DNA of 64,000 nucleotides from Streptomyces diastatochromogenes (GTDB lineage: Bacteria > Actinomycetota > Actinomycetes > Streptomycetales > Streptomycetaceae). The position numbers and the translations under genes are program-made. Shown in pieces: positions 55,472 to 64,000 of the stretch; position 1 is the stretch's first letter; each line of letters begins with the position of its first letter. The notes under the pieces are model-generated. The model was not told the DNA's origin, did not search any database, and saw only the letters and a program-made list of their open reading frames with translations. The stretch lies in NCBI GenBank assembly GCA_026913215.1, contig JAPTYK010000001.1, forward strand, positions 3,906,001-3,970,000, in the 5' to 3' direction.

Positions 55472-56448
55472 TCACGGATGCAGCAGTTGATCGGCGACGG
55501 CGGTACGGGCGTAGAGGACGGAGCGGCCGCTGCGGTGGGCGGTGACGAGACCGGCGTTCCGGAGGGCGATGAGGTGCTGGGAGACGCCTGCGGCGGACAT
55601 GCCGCAGTGCGTGGCGAGCTGCGTGGTGGAGGCGGGGTGTCGAGCTCGGTGAGGAGCAGGGTCCGGGAGCGCCCGAGGACGGCGGCGACGGCGTCCGTGG
55701 CGACGGTGGTACGGGGCTCCCACACCGATCCGAACCCCCGCGCCGGATAGGCGAGTTGCGGCGGATCGGGATGCACGGAACGGGTGAGGACACGCGGCCA
55801 TGCGAAGACGGAGGGCACCAGCAGCAGCCCTGAACCCGCCTGGTCGCGGGTGAGCGCGCAGTGCCTCCGTACGAGCCGGAGCGTGCCGTCGTCCCACCGC
55901 ACGGTCTCGTGGAGCTCGCTCAGGACCCGCGCCGAACCGTGCTCGGCCACCTGCCGCGCCCGATGGAAGACATCGGCTTCGAGCACCTTCTGGATGCGGG
56001 CCCAGTAGGGGGCGAGGGCCAGCTCCCAGTACGTCTCGATCTCGTCGACGACCTTGGGGAGCACTTCGACGGGATCCTCACGCAGCGCCCGCAGCCGGGC
56101 CGCGTCGACACCCTTCCCCTCCAGGGTGTCGAGGTCGTCCCTCACGTCCTCGGGAGAGGCCCGACGAATCGCGTCGAGCTCGGCCGCCAGAGTGGGGAAG
56201 GGCCCGGCGGGGGTGGGATTGAGGAAGTCCGCGAGGTACCCGAGCCCAGGCACGAGCAAGGACAGCCAGCCACGATCGAGCCCCGCCCGAACGAGCCGGG
56301 GCCTCACCTGGGCGGCCCACCGCCCGTGCGGGGCGGAGTCGGGCAGGTGCGCGGCGATCCGGTAACTGGTGACCACCTCCCACATGGGGGAGACGGCGAA
56401 ACGCGTCTGAGCGAGATCGGCGGCGGAGAAGCTGAGCCCTGCGTCCAT
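55472..56448 (-). CDS. ArsR-type regulator with N-terminal DUF5937 domain, one frameshift
   Basis: About 325 residues. N-terminal DUF5937-like part (LSFSAADLAQTRFAVSPMWEVVTSYRIAAHL...LLVPSVFAWPRVLTRSVHPDPPQLAYPARGFGSVWE) and C-terminal winged helix (TTQLATHCGMSAAGVSQHLIALRNAGLVTAHRSGRSVLYARTAVADQLL). The frame breaks at about 55640 just before the HTH (C/G run). Divergent from an MFS exporter, its probable target along with the hydrolase downstream. Confidence 0.88.
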
Positions 56449-56510
56449 GCGTCTCACGTCCTGGAGTCGGCGAATGGATTCGGTCTGAGCTTAATGATTG
56501 GAGGGGAGGG

Positions 56511-57817
56511 GTGAAAGAAAAGCACCCTCGACACATGCCTCGGACAACAGCGAACCCCCAGCCCACCCCTCCACTTCACCCACCACTACACCTCCCCCCT
56601 CGGCCACCCCCTCAACTCCCTCCTCGACTTCCTCCTCGGCCTTCCGGGGGCTCCCGTCCGTGGTCTGGACGATCTTCGCGGGAACGATCGTCAACCGCCT
56701 CGGCTACCTGGTCACCCCGTTCCTGGTCTTCTTCCTCGCCTCGCGGGGAGTGACGGGCGGGGACACCTCGTACGTGCTCGGCGCGCTCGGCGCGGGCAAC
56801 CTGATCGGCCCGGCCGTGGGCGGCGTGCTCGCCGACCGCATCGGCCGCCGCCCCACGATGCTGATCGGCCTGATCGGCGCGGCGGCGGCGCAGGAGCGCT
56901 CTTCCTGGCCCCGGGTGTGTGGACGATGGCGCGGCGGCGCTGCTCATCAGCGCGGCGGGCAGCACGGTCTCTCCGGCGGCGTACGCGCTGCTGGCCGACG
57001 CCGTCGACAGCGAAAGCCGCCGGCGGGCGTACGCCCTCTTCGGCTGGGGCGTGAACATCGGCACGGCGGTGGCGGGAGTCCTCGGCGGCTACCTGGCGGC
57101 GCAGGGCTACTGGCTCCTGTTCGCCGTCGACGCGGGCTCGATGCTGCTGTACGCGGCGGTGGTGGCGGTCCGCGTCCCCGAACCGCGGCGCGAGGCCGAC
57201 CGGAAGCGGCAGAAGGACGGCATCGGTTACGGAGTGGTGGCCCGCGACCGGCTGGCGATGCTCCTGCTCCCCCTCTTCGGCGTCCAGCTCTTCGTCTACT
57301 CGCTGACCGAGGTCGCGCTCCCGCTGGCCGTCCGCGACAGCGGCCTGTCGCCCGCGGTGTACGGGGCGATGGCGGCGGTCAACGCGCTCCTGGTGGTCGG
57401 ACTCCAGCCCTTCGCGACGGCCTGGCTGTCCCGTTTCCCGCAGCTGGCGGTACAGAGCGCGGGCAGCGCCCTGATCGCGCTGGGCGTGGCGGCGACGGGC
57501 CTCGCGGACGGCATCGCCGGCTACACGGCGTCGGTCGTGCTCTGGTCGCTCGGCGAGGTCGTCGTCGCCGGCATCGCCGCCGCCTCTTCGCCAACCTCGC
57601 CCCCGCCCACGCCCGCGGCCGCTACCAGGGCGCCTTCAGCTGGACCTGGGGCGTGGCCCGCTTCGGCGCCCTCACCCTGGGCGTGACCACCTACACCAAC
57701 CTGGGCCCCGCGGCCCTGTGGTGGACCGCCCTGCTGGCCGGCACGGCGACGGCCGCCCTCACCCTCACCCTGAAGACCCGCATCGAGACCCGCACGACCC
57801 ACGACCTGGCGTCATGA
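56511..57817 (+). CDS. MFS transporter, three to four frameshifts
   Basis: About 436 residues, DHA1-like: FRGLPSVVWTIFAGTIVNRLGYLVTPFLVFFLASRG, GVLADRIGRRPTMLIG (motif A), WGVNIGTAVAGVLGGYLAA, and a C terminus LFANLAPAHARGRYQGAFSWTWGVARFGALTLGV. Losses at about 56893, 56930 and 57580, and perhaps 56640, step the frame. Start is GTG 56511 after GGAGGGGAGG, giving a Pro-rich leader, or TTG 56498 in the other frame. Divergent from the ArsR-type regulator. Confidence 0.85.
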
Positions 57818-57842
57818 CCGGCCCCGCCCGGACCCCCACCCC

Positions 57843-60097
57843 CTAATCACGCCGAATGTGCTCGGGATCGATGTGCCGCCGCACCATCGGCACGGAGGCG
57901 GCCGCGGCCGCGACCATCACCCCCAGCGCACACGCCACCAGCAGGGGCAACCCCTCCCAGTCCCAGTGCACCTCCCCACCCCCGGTGATCAGATAACTCG
58001 ACTCCGCCAACCACCCGGCCACCACCGCCGCCCCCAACCCCACCACCAACGGCAACAACACCTGCACCACCTGCACCACCCGCAACGTCCCCGCCCCCGC
58101 CCCCAACAACGCCAGCGCCGTCACCTGCCCCCTCCTCTCCAACGCCCTGTCCGCCACAGACACGACAAACGCAGCCACCCCGATCACCAGCCCAAGCACC
58201 ATCCCGACGACCAGCAGACTCCGAATCACGGTCAACTGAGCGAGCGAGCCGATGACGATGCCCACGGGCTCGACGGGGACGGTGGGCGCCACGGCACCGA
58301 TGCCGTCCAGGACGGAGCGGATGGTGGTGGGGTCGGACGAACTGACGAGGACGAAGCGGGCGTCTGTGAACTGAGCGTCCTGGGGAACCAGAGAAGGGGG
58401 AATGAGCAGGCTTGGTCCGACGAACTCCGAAGGATCGTAAGCTCGAACAACGACCGTTTCCTGGGGCACGGAGACCGTCAGCTTTCGCCCATTGCCGAAC
58501 AGGAACGGGAAGCTGCTGCCGGGGCGTGCGTCTTCATTGGAAAGAAAAGCCGGATCCTCGATCCGCAGAACCTTGTCGTCTACGCACCCGCGCGTTGAGC
58601 CCGTGAAGGCAGCCAGTTGAGCGCATGTGGCAACGATTCCTTGTGCCCTGGGCAGACGATCCTCGATGGAAGCCACCCACGAATCAGCCACCAAACCATG
58701 GGCCCGCACTCCGCTCAGCGCGGTCAGCCGAGTGCGCTGCTGTGCGTTCAGTTCCGTCGCTGGAAGGCTGTACTCCTGGACCGGAGCCGTCCGCCGACTC
58801 ACCTGGTCCAGTTCGATGAGCACCCCTTGCGCGAGCGAGGCGCCGAACACCAGCAGCACGAGACCCGTGACCACCCGCAGCGCACTCCCCGGATCGACCT
58901 CTGTGCGTCGCATCGCCAGCGACAGAGGAAGCGATTGCGATACCGCCGCCAGGCGGCGGAGAGCCACGCTGTGATCGGCGCCAGACCGAACACGAGCCCC
59001 GCCCCGGTCATCAGCACAGCGCCCGGAACCAGCACGGCACTGGCGGAGCCGCCTGACGGATCCCGGCCCATCGCGCTGAACAGGCAGTACCCGCCGATGA
59101 CCCCGAGCCCGGGGATCAGCAGAAACGCCCCGTACTTCCTCGGAGGCCTGCTTTCTGCGGTACGGCGGACGCTGATGGGCGACTGTGCCGCCCGGCGTGC
59201 GCTGAACTGCCCGACGATCCAGGCGAGGGCCGGACATCCCAGCAGGCACACGACGACGGTCGAGGTCTCGGGCCGCCCGTCGTCCGGGAACCAGTGCAAG
59301 CCGGGTAGTCCGACCCGCGCCATGACTTCGTTGACTCCGAGATACCCGACGAGCCCGACGACGGCCCCGACGAAGGCGGCGACCACGCTCTCTCCCGCGT
59401 TGACCCGCAGGGTGTCCTTCACGCTGAGCCCGACGAGCCGAAGCGCGGCGAGCCGGCGCGCGCGGGACTCCCCGGACAGCCGCGCGCAGACGGAGAGGAA
59501 GATGACGAGCGGGAGCAGCACGATGCAGCCGATGGTGAACCGCAGGATGTCCAGGGTGGAAGGCTCAATGAGCTCGTGCTGCGCGTACGGGGCACCGAAG
59601 TGGCCGAGCGGCGCCGGCCCGGTGAGCTCAGCCGGACGGGTGCCGATGTAGGCGTACAGCTCGTCCGGGCCTCCGAGCCCCGCCGGGGCGATCGTGCCGG
59701 TCACACGGCCGGGCACGAGTCCGGCGGCTCGCGGGTTGGCCGCCAGGACCTCGCCCAGCTCCGGCGAGACGATCGCCTCACCTGCGCGAGGGAGTTCCTT
59801 GACCCCCGGGGGAACGGGCAGGGGCCCGGGGCCCGTGCGGGCGACGAAGATCCGCCGCAGTGGTCGCGAGCCGTAGGGGTCCAGGAACTCCTGGAAGACC
59901 GCGTTCGTGTTCTCGCCCGTCTCCACCGAGCGCCGCGTCACTCGGGCATCGCTGGCAGCGATGATCGTCGGAATGGTGAGTGCGGCGGCCAGGCAGGAAA
60001 CCCCGAGAGCGGATCCGAGCGCCATCAGGAGGAAGCGGGCACGTGCCCGGCGTCCGCTGCCCCACAGCAGACGCATGCCGAGGACGAACGCGTTCAC
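57843..60097 (-). CDS. ABC transporter permease, duplicated FtsX/MacB type, one frameshift
   Basis: About 752 residues in two FtsX-like halves. Half 1: helix LLMALGSALGVSCLAAALTIP, a large outer domain, then three helices (TIGCIVLLPLVIFLSVCARL, VVAAFVGAVVGLVGYLGVN, VVVCLLGCPALAWIVGQF). Half 2: VVTGLVLLVFGASLAQGVLIE, an outer domain with a Cys pair (VATCAQLAAFTGSTRGCV), and three more helices. The frame breaks at about 58930. Start overlaps the ATPase stop by four bases. Such permeases work mechanically on outer-side substrates (lipids, peptides) rather than as classic channels. Confidence 0.9.
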
Positions 60098-60768
60098 ACC
60101 GCCACCCGTTGGGCCAGCACACCGTCCGACATCGTGTACTGGGTATCGGCCCTCGCCGCGACATCGGCATCGTGCGTCACGATGACCACGGCGGTCTTCT
60201 GCCTCCTCGCCAGCTGAAGGAACTCGTCCAGCACGGCAGCCGCGTTGGCACTGTCGAGCGCCCCGGTCGGCTCGTCCGCGAACACCACGTCCGGCCGGTG
60301 GACCAGAGCCCGCGCAACCGCCACACGCTGACTCTGGCCACCCGACAGCTTCGACGTCCTGCGCCGCAGCAGATCACCCATGCCGAGCCGCCCCAACACC
60401 TGCGCGGCCACGGCGTGGGCATGGGTCTTGCTGATCCCGGCGAGCCGGAGAGGAAGTGCCGCGTTCTCCTCGACGGTCAGCTCCGGCAGCAACTCCCCGT
60501 ACTGGAAGACGAACCCCAGGCGCGTACGGCGCAGCGCACTGAGCTCCCCGTCGGGCAGGCACGAGAGCTGTTCCCCGTCGAAGGTCACCGTGCCGTTGGT
60601 GGGCGGCAGAACCCCGGCGAGGCAGTAGAGCAGAGACGACTTCCCCGAACCGCTGCTCCCCATGATGGCGGCCACTTCACCGCGCTTGAGCGTGAAATCG
60701 GCACCGGTTAACGCCTGTTGCGTGCCGTAGAAGAGATCCACGCCCTCGGCGCGGAGGATGACGTCCAT
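60094..60768 (-). CDS. ABC transporter ATPase, MacB/LolD type
   Basis: A 224-residue ATPase. Walker A IMGSSGSGKSSLLYCLAG, Q-loop FVFQYGELLPELTVEEN, signature LSGGQSQRVAVARAL, Walker B PDVVFADEPTGALD, H-loop VIVTHDADVAARAD. ATG 60768 (GTG 60780 is possible). Coupled to the permease by overlapping codons; preceded 62 bases upstream by the small secreted-protein gene, suggesting a three-gene operon. Intact. Confidence 0.95.
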   Translation of the reverse strand: MDVILRAEGVDLFYGTQQALTGADFTLKRGEVAAIMGSSGSGKSSLLYCLAGVLPPTNGTVTFDGEQLSCLPDGELSALRRTRLGFVFQYGELLPELTVEENAALPLRLAGISKTHAHAVAAQVLGRLGMGDLLRRRTSKLSGGQSQRVAVARALVHRPDVVFADEPTGALDSANAAAVLDEFLQLARRQKTAVVIVTHDADVAARADTQYTMSDGVLAQRVAV

Positions 60769-60830
60769 AGTCGTGCGCACTCCTAGGGGAACGGGAGCCG
60801 CCGATGGGCGGCCCCCGCGAAGATCGGCTG

Positions 60831-61242
60831 CTACTTACGCTCGAAGTGCCTTGTCGGCGAGCAGTTGTCCGGGTGCAGGGAGCCTCGGTTCTGGCATACG
60901 CGCACATCCGCCGTGCTCGTGTACCGAGTGGCGCCGTCATGGACGAGCTTGTCGATCCAGACGGTCTTCTTCTGCACGCCGTCGAAGCGATTCCACCCGT
61001 AACCGTGCACCTTCACCTGCAGATACACGTTGTGGTTGTCGTTGAGCCCGATGTCGCGCAGCTTCCCTGGATGTGGAAGGCGCCTTGCTGCGTCTCAATG
61101 GGCTCCCACGTGTACATTCCTTCTGCGAAGCGCGCTCCGGTCGTCTTGAAAGCGCGACTCTGTGCCACGAGTCGGCCGCCGCCGCGCCCATCCCCCCGAA
61201 GAGCAACCCCGCAGCGACTACCGCAGTTACCAACTTCCTCAT
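60831..61242 (-). CDS. Small secreted protein heading the ABC operon, two frameshifts
   Basis: About 137 residues. Signal MRKLVTAVVAAGLLFGGMGAAAA (cleavage about residue 24), then, after correcting losses at about 61148 and 61070, FKTTGARFAEGMYTWEPIETQQGAFHIQG, LRDIGLNDNHNVYLQVKVHGYGWNRFDGVQKKTVWIDKL and a C-terminal Cys pair (VRVCQNRGSLHPDNC). It looks like a small beta-rich extracellular protein. Unrecognised; being first in an operon with a MacB-type transporter makes it a candidate substrate or sensor partner. Confidence 0.72.
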
Positions 61243-61593
61243 GGATTCCCCTTGTTGCGTGTGCCGACTGGTCATCTGGGCCGACTGGCCGTCACAGAAA
61301 GTACCGGCATCGCCACGTTGGGAATCGAGGAGGAACGTGCCTCCGCCGAATCACCCCCCTATTCAGTGAACGAGCCCTTCCGGGCCGCCGCTCAGCCCTG
61401 CGGGCCATTTCCGCAAGCGGCAGGGGCGCGATTCGGAGGGGAGAGGGCGTCGTCGGGCACCCGGAGGCCCACGCCGAGGGGCGTGTGGTTGACGGTGGGA
61501 GCCGGCGGCGGTCGGAGCATGCTCTCGTCCTCGTAGGGGTGATCGTCGGTGCGCCTGCGTGAAGGGGTGTGGGGGCGCCCCAAGGATGCGCCC
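61243..61593. other. Gap between two divergent secreted-protein genes
   Basis: Should hold both promoters. Open frames exist on both strands but their composition is Pro/Arg-rich and none has a ribosome site; I call no gene. Near 61390-61540 the minus strand encodes a Pro-rich 67-codon frame that I could not support. Confidence 0.6.
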
Positions 61594-62154
61594 ATGCGTC
61601 CTTCCTCTTCTTTGCTGAGCCGTGCGCTCGTTCCGTTCGTGGCTGCTGTCGCCGTGCTGGGGACGGCCGGCGCGTCCGTGGCGGGGGCGGCGGAGGCGTG
61701 TGGGTCCGTGATCACGGCGCCGCTCGCTCCGCCGGTTTCCGCTGATGATCCCTGTCCCAGCGCGGACCCGGTCGTGTGCAGGATTCGGGTGCTGCCGATG
61801 GACGAGAAGGTGGAGGCCCAGCGGACCCGGATGAGCTATCACGGGCTGCTGGAGGACATGCACCGTACCGAGCGGGACATGCGGGAGGCGGGTGCCACGG
61901 ACGAGGAGATCGCGCGGGAGCTCGTCGACATGCGCAACCAGGCGAAGGAGATCACTCGGGCCGGGATGACTCCGGAGGAGGTCCGCATCCTGGAGGAGCG
62001 GAACATCGCGAAGTACGGCAATCCCCTCGGGCCCACCGCGGACCAGCTGTACGCGAAGTACGGCTCCTGGCAGCAGGTGATCGACGCGTCGATGCGGACC
62101 AGCTATGCCGTCGACAGGGAGCTGAGCCTCGAGTACCGCCCCTGTCCCGTGTAG
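61594..62154 (+). CDS. Secreted helical protein of unknown function
   Basis: A 186-residue protein with Sec signal RALVPFVAAVAVLGTAGASVAGAAEA, two Cys in the first mature part (DDPCPSADPVVCRIRVLPM) and one at the C terminus (YRPCPV). The rest is charged and helical (EKVEAQRTRMSYHGLLEDMHRTERDMREAGATDEEIARELVDMRNQAKEITR), then a YAKYGSWQQVIDASMRTS segment. I do not recognise the family. ATG 61594 with AAGGA about eight bases upstream. Intact. Confidence 0.82.
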   Translation: MRPSSSLLSRALVPFVAAVAVLGTAGASVAGAAEACGSVITAPLAPPVSADDPCPSADPVVCRIRVLPMDEKVEAQRTRMSYHGLLEDMHRTERDMREAGATDEEIARELVDMRNQAKEITRAGMTPEEVRILEERNIAKYGNPLGPTADQLYAKYGSWQQVIDASMRTSYAVDRELSLEYRPCPV

Positions 62155-62182
62155 GCGGGGAAGCGCCGGATGCCGGCATACG

Positions 62183-62220
62183 TCGAAAGGGCCCCACCGC
62201 GAACGGTGGGGCCCTTTCGA
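62183..62220. terminator. Bidirectional terminator
   Basis: Perfect 16-base arms (TCGAAAGGGCCCCACC and complement) and six-base loop, between the secreted-protein gene and the minus-strand tRNA-Ser fragment. Confidence 0.88.
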
Positions 62221-62240
62221 CAACGTGCCCGGTGAGGCAC

Positions 62241-62294
62241 TGGCGGAGGATACGAGATTCGAACTCGTGAGGGTTGCCCCAACACGCTTTCCAA
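62241..62294 (-). tRNA. 3' half of tRNA-Ser(GGA): attachment-site remnant
   Basis: From the anticodon loop (TTGGAAA, GGA) through stem GCGTG, variable arm, T-arm ACGAGTTCGAATCTCGT, acceptor strand ATCCTCC, G, and an encoded CCA. The 5' half (GGAGGAT acceptor, D-arm, CACGC stem) is absent: upstream sequence does not pair. A tRNA 3' half that stops at the anticodon loop is the footprint of an integrated element whose body lies to the right. Confidence 0.85.
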
Positions 62295-62426
62295 ATGTTC
62301 GTACGGGTGTCCGGAGGAGGCCAGGGGCGTCCTGACCTGCGGCGGAGCGTTCGGGGTGGCCCCGTCCGGACGGAGCCGGACGGGGGTGAATGCAACCAGA
62401 ACTGCAACCACGCGGCCACCGTTGGA

Positions 62427-62615
62427 TCACAGCGAACCGTTCTCCAGCAGGTCGCGGATCGCGTCTTCCTTCCGACGGACAACGATGCGCCCATCTCCGT
62501 CGCTGTACACGACGACGGCTGCTCCTGGCGACAGCCCGGCCTCCGCGAGTACCCCCAAGGGGATCTCGACGATGCCGGCTTCAGAGACGGTGGTCTCGGC
62601 AGGTTCCCTGATCAT
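62427..62615 (-). CDS. AbrB/MazE-like swapped-hairpin DNA-binding protein
   Basis: A 62-residue protein: TTVSEAGIVEIPLGVLAEAGLSPGAAVVVYSDGDGRIVVRRKEDAIRDLL, the SpoVT/AbrB beta-hairpin fold of many antitoxins. ATG 62615 follows a short spacer. No toxin gene lies beside it; it may instead be a regulator within the island. Intact. Confidence 0.85.
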   Translation of the reverse strand: MIREPAETTVSEAGIVEIPLGVLAEAGLSPGAAVVVYSDGDGRIVVRRKEDAIRDLLENGSL

Positions 62616-62697
62616 CCCGTCAGTGTGGCACCGGAACTTTCGCGATTTACGCCGGCCGCTTCGGCTGCTGACTGTGGTGCTGGTCTGTGTCAGCTGG

Positions 62698-63537
62698 TCA
62701 GTCATCCATCGACGGTGGCTCGGCTTCGACAACCCCCGCCGGGTCCGCCTCAGGCACGGCGCTGATGCGCTCGCCATGGCGGTAGTACCGCCACGCGCTC
62801 CTGTACGTATTGGGGCTGTCGTCGTACATGATCACGTAACCCATGAGGGCGGCGACCTGCCACTTGTCCGGTATCTCCGCCGAGATCAGCTGGAAGACCT
62901 CGTCGGCGGTCATCGCGGCCGATGGCACGTGAACGCTTCGAGCCTTGAACTCCGCCGACTTTCCGTACCTGAAGATGTACGGGAGGCCGGCCTTGATCGC
63001 TTCTAGGAGTTCATGCAGCGTCGTCTCGCCAGCCTGCAGACCCTCGATCGGCCGGTCCACGTCAATGGGGAACAGGACATCGAAGTGATTCCGCTTAAGG
63101 ACCGTGCTGTCTCGCTGACGGCCCGGATCCTTGTTGCCGAAGCCGTTGTTGTTCCAGGGGATGTCGCCCTGTCCCTTGTGGTGGGTGATGAGCAGCTGCT
63201 CGGGTGCGAGGGCGGAGAAGTCCTCCGCCACGTACAGACACGAGAAGGCCATCTCATCCAGGGAGATATTGCGACGCCCAGAGATCTTGCGTAGATGGTT
63301 GCCGAGGCGGGCCGGCAGCGACTTGTCGGCCTTGCCGACGTAGACGAACTTCCCGTTCAGGTAGAGCTGGTAGACCCCAGGCTTCTCTTTGAGTCGCGCG
63401 ATGCTCTCTTCGGAGAGAGGCGCCCGGCCAAGCTTCTTCAGCGCGTACGCCAACTGGTCGCCGAGCGCCTTGGTAATGCTCAGGGTGAAGTCCTTGTGGT
63501 ACTGCGTCCCGTCCTCGGAGCCCACCACCGGCACCAT
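62698..63537 (-). CDS. Eco29kI-family type II restriction endonuclease (GIY-YIG)
   Basis: A 279-residue GIY-YIG nuclease. The signature is at about residues 54-85 (KPGVYQLYLNGKFVYVGKADKSLPARLGNHLRKISGRRN, with GVY and YVG forming the GIY-YIG pair and the catalytic Arg/His), followed by LYVAEDFSALAPEQLLITHHKGQGDIPWNNNGFGNKDPGRQRD, where E and N residues complete the site. Eco29kI enzymes cut CCGCGG; relatives are expected to share that specificity. Divergent from the methyltransferase, with GGAG ahead of ATG 63537. Intact. Confidence 0.9.
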   Translation of the reverse strand: MVPVVGSEDGTQYHKDFTLSITKALGDQLAYALKKLGRAPLSEESIARLKEKPGVYQLYLNGKFVYVGKADKSLPARLGNHLRKISGRRNISLDEMAFSCLYVAEDFSALAPEQLLITHHKGQGDIPWNNNGFGNKDPGRQRDSTVLKRNHFDVLFPIDVDRPIEGLQAGETTLHELLEAIKAGLPYIFRYGKSAEFKARSVHVPSAAMTADEVFQLISAEIPDKWQVAALMGYVIMYDDSPNTYRSAWRYYRHGERISAVPEADPAGVVEAEPPSMDD

Positions 63538-63619
63538 TCGTCCACTCCCTTGGTCGACATGATCCCGGAAACCCTATCGGTGGCCTGCACATGTGGCCGA
63601 ACCTTCACCTCGAAATGGC

Positions 63620-63647
63620 TTGAAGATCTACAACTCCGCGGTATGCT
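63620..63647 (+). promoter_or_regulatory. Methyltransferase promoter containing the cognate site CCGCGG
   Basis: TTGAAG (63620-63625), 16 bases, TATGCT (63642-63647). CCGCGG at 63636-63641 fills the spacer up to the -10. The ATG is seven bases past the -10, so transcripts would be leaderless. Methylation of this site could feed back on expression. Confidence 0.62.
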
Positions 63648-63653
63648 TTTGGA

Positions 63654-64000
63654 ATGGCTGAACTGCAAGAAGGATCAAAGAAGGACCGCACGGGCGTCGA
63701 ACTCTTCGCAGGCGCTGGCGGTCTGGCCATGGCTGTCCACCGCGCCGGATTCCGCCCCCTGCTCTTCAACGAGTTCGCCAAGCGGGCATGCGAGACCCTG
63801 GAGGCCAACGGGGCCCAGCGGCTGCCCGACGGCCAGAAGCCGACCCGAGCCCCCGGGCCTGACGAGAAGGTGCCCCTCGTCGCGGGCGATGTCCAAGAGC
63901 TCGACATGGACTATCTGGCGGGCCAGGTGGACGTGCTCGCCGGAGGTCCTCCCTGTCAGCCGTTCAGCCTCGGCGGCGTCGCCAAGGGCGACGAGGACAA
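63654..64000 (+). CDS. DNA cytosine-5 methyltransferase, cut by the window end
   Basis: First 115 codons of a C5-cytosine methyltransferase. Motif I TGVELFAGAGGLAMAVHRAGF, motif II-like LLFNEFAKRACETLEANG, motif III AGDVQEL and motif IV with the catalytic Cys AGGPPCQPFSLGG. It pairs with the Eco29kI-like nuclease and should protect CCGCGG. No ribosome-binding site; read from a leaderless transcript. The window ends before the target-recognition domain. Confidence 0.95.
   Translation, partial: MAELQEGSKKDRTGVELFAGAGGLAMAVHRAGFRPLLFNEFAKRACETLEANGAQRLPDGQKPTRAPGPDEKVPLVAGDVQELDMDYLAGQVDVLAGGPPCQPFSLGGVAKGDED

Larger units (their letters stand above)
62241..64000. mobile_element. Left edge of a genomic island in tRNA-Ser(GGA)
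   Basis: Everything right of the tRNA fragment (AbrB-like gene, restriction endonuclease, methyltransferase) has noticeably lower GC and different codon use from the flanking chromosome. The intact tRNA-Ser(GGA) and an integrase would be expected at the far end, outside the window. Confidence 0.7.

Noticed and set aside
57843..61242. Lactococcin-972-type bacteriocin locus
   Set aside because: The gene order is suggestive, but the secreted protein lacks the short Gly/Trp/Tyr-rich mature pattern of that family and is longer.
61363..61715. Possible 67-107-codon minus-strand gene
   Set aside because: Pro-rich, no ribosome site, half of it antisense to the secreted-protein gene; no recognisable feature.

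Overview
The window is high-GC DNA (GC/GTG starts, GC-rich third positions, SSI-type inhibitor, SigF/SigN, ECF41, DUF1906, BRO-N and 6C-type RNA) and reads as a core-chromosome segment of a Streptomyces. Two perfect parS sites at 19.62-19.66 kb, and a gene order (glycosyltransferases, sigN-sigF, tadA, upp) that I recall lying a little outside oriC in S. coelicolor, place it in the origin-proximal half; that placement is inference from memory of synteny.

Layout. 0-10 kb: lipid metabolism (MaoC hydratase, thiolase-like protein, acyl-CoA ligase), a DUF1906 secreted protein, an ECF sigma factor, a very large PAS/pseudo-kinase/pseudo-receiver protein and a subtilisin-inhibitor-like protein. 10.1-14.1 kb: tRNA-Ser(GCU), then tRNA-Arg(ACG) carrying a 3.4-kb decayed integrative element (58-bp att repeats, broken integrase, excisionase, remnants of a rep-like gene and a GntR regulator, and an intact cargo pair: secreted protein plus lipoprotein). 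14-19.6 kb: FAD oxidoreductase with its ECF41 sigma factor, BRO-N regulator, DUF2797, ABM monooxygenase, amidohydrolase, parS pair. 19.7-25.5 kb: two-component system followed by two membrane glycosyltransferases. 25.5-34.6 kb: three regulator/exporter or regulator/enzyme modules with clear operators. 34.6-41.2 kb: sigN, sigF, a 6C-like RNA, tRNA-Ser(CGA), tadA and partner, upp, LytR_C protein. 41-57.8 kb: HerA-like ATPase, secreted M28 aminopeptidase, proline iminopeptidase, many TetR/CsoR/ArsR/XRE regulators with hydrolases and MFS exporters. 57.8-62.2 kb: an ABC transporter operon headed by a small secreted protein, and a second secreted protein. 62.24 kb to the end: the edge of a genomic island in a tRNA-Ser(GGA), carrying an AbrB-like protein and an Eco29kI-type restriction-modification system.

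Data quality. About thirty genes are split by one-base losses. Wherever I could place the lesion it is a run of three or more G or C that is one base short (for example 748, 2046, 4188, 19232, 31722, 39496), and one tRNA T-stem shows the same lesion. I treat these as homopolymer-contraction sequencing errors and annotate the full-length genes across them; only the integrase, the rep-like remnant and the GntR remnant are treated as true pseudogenes.
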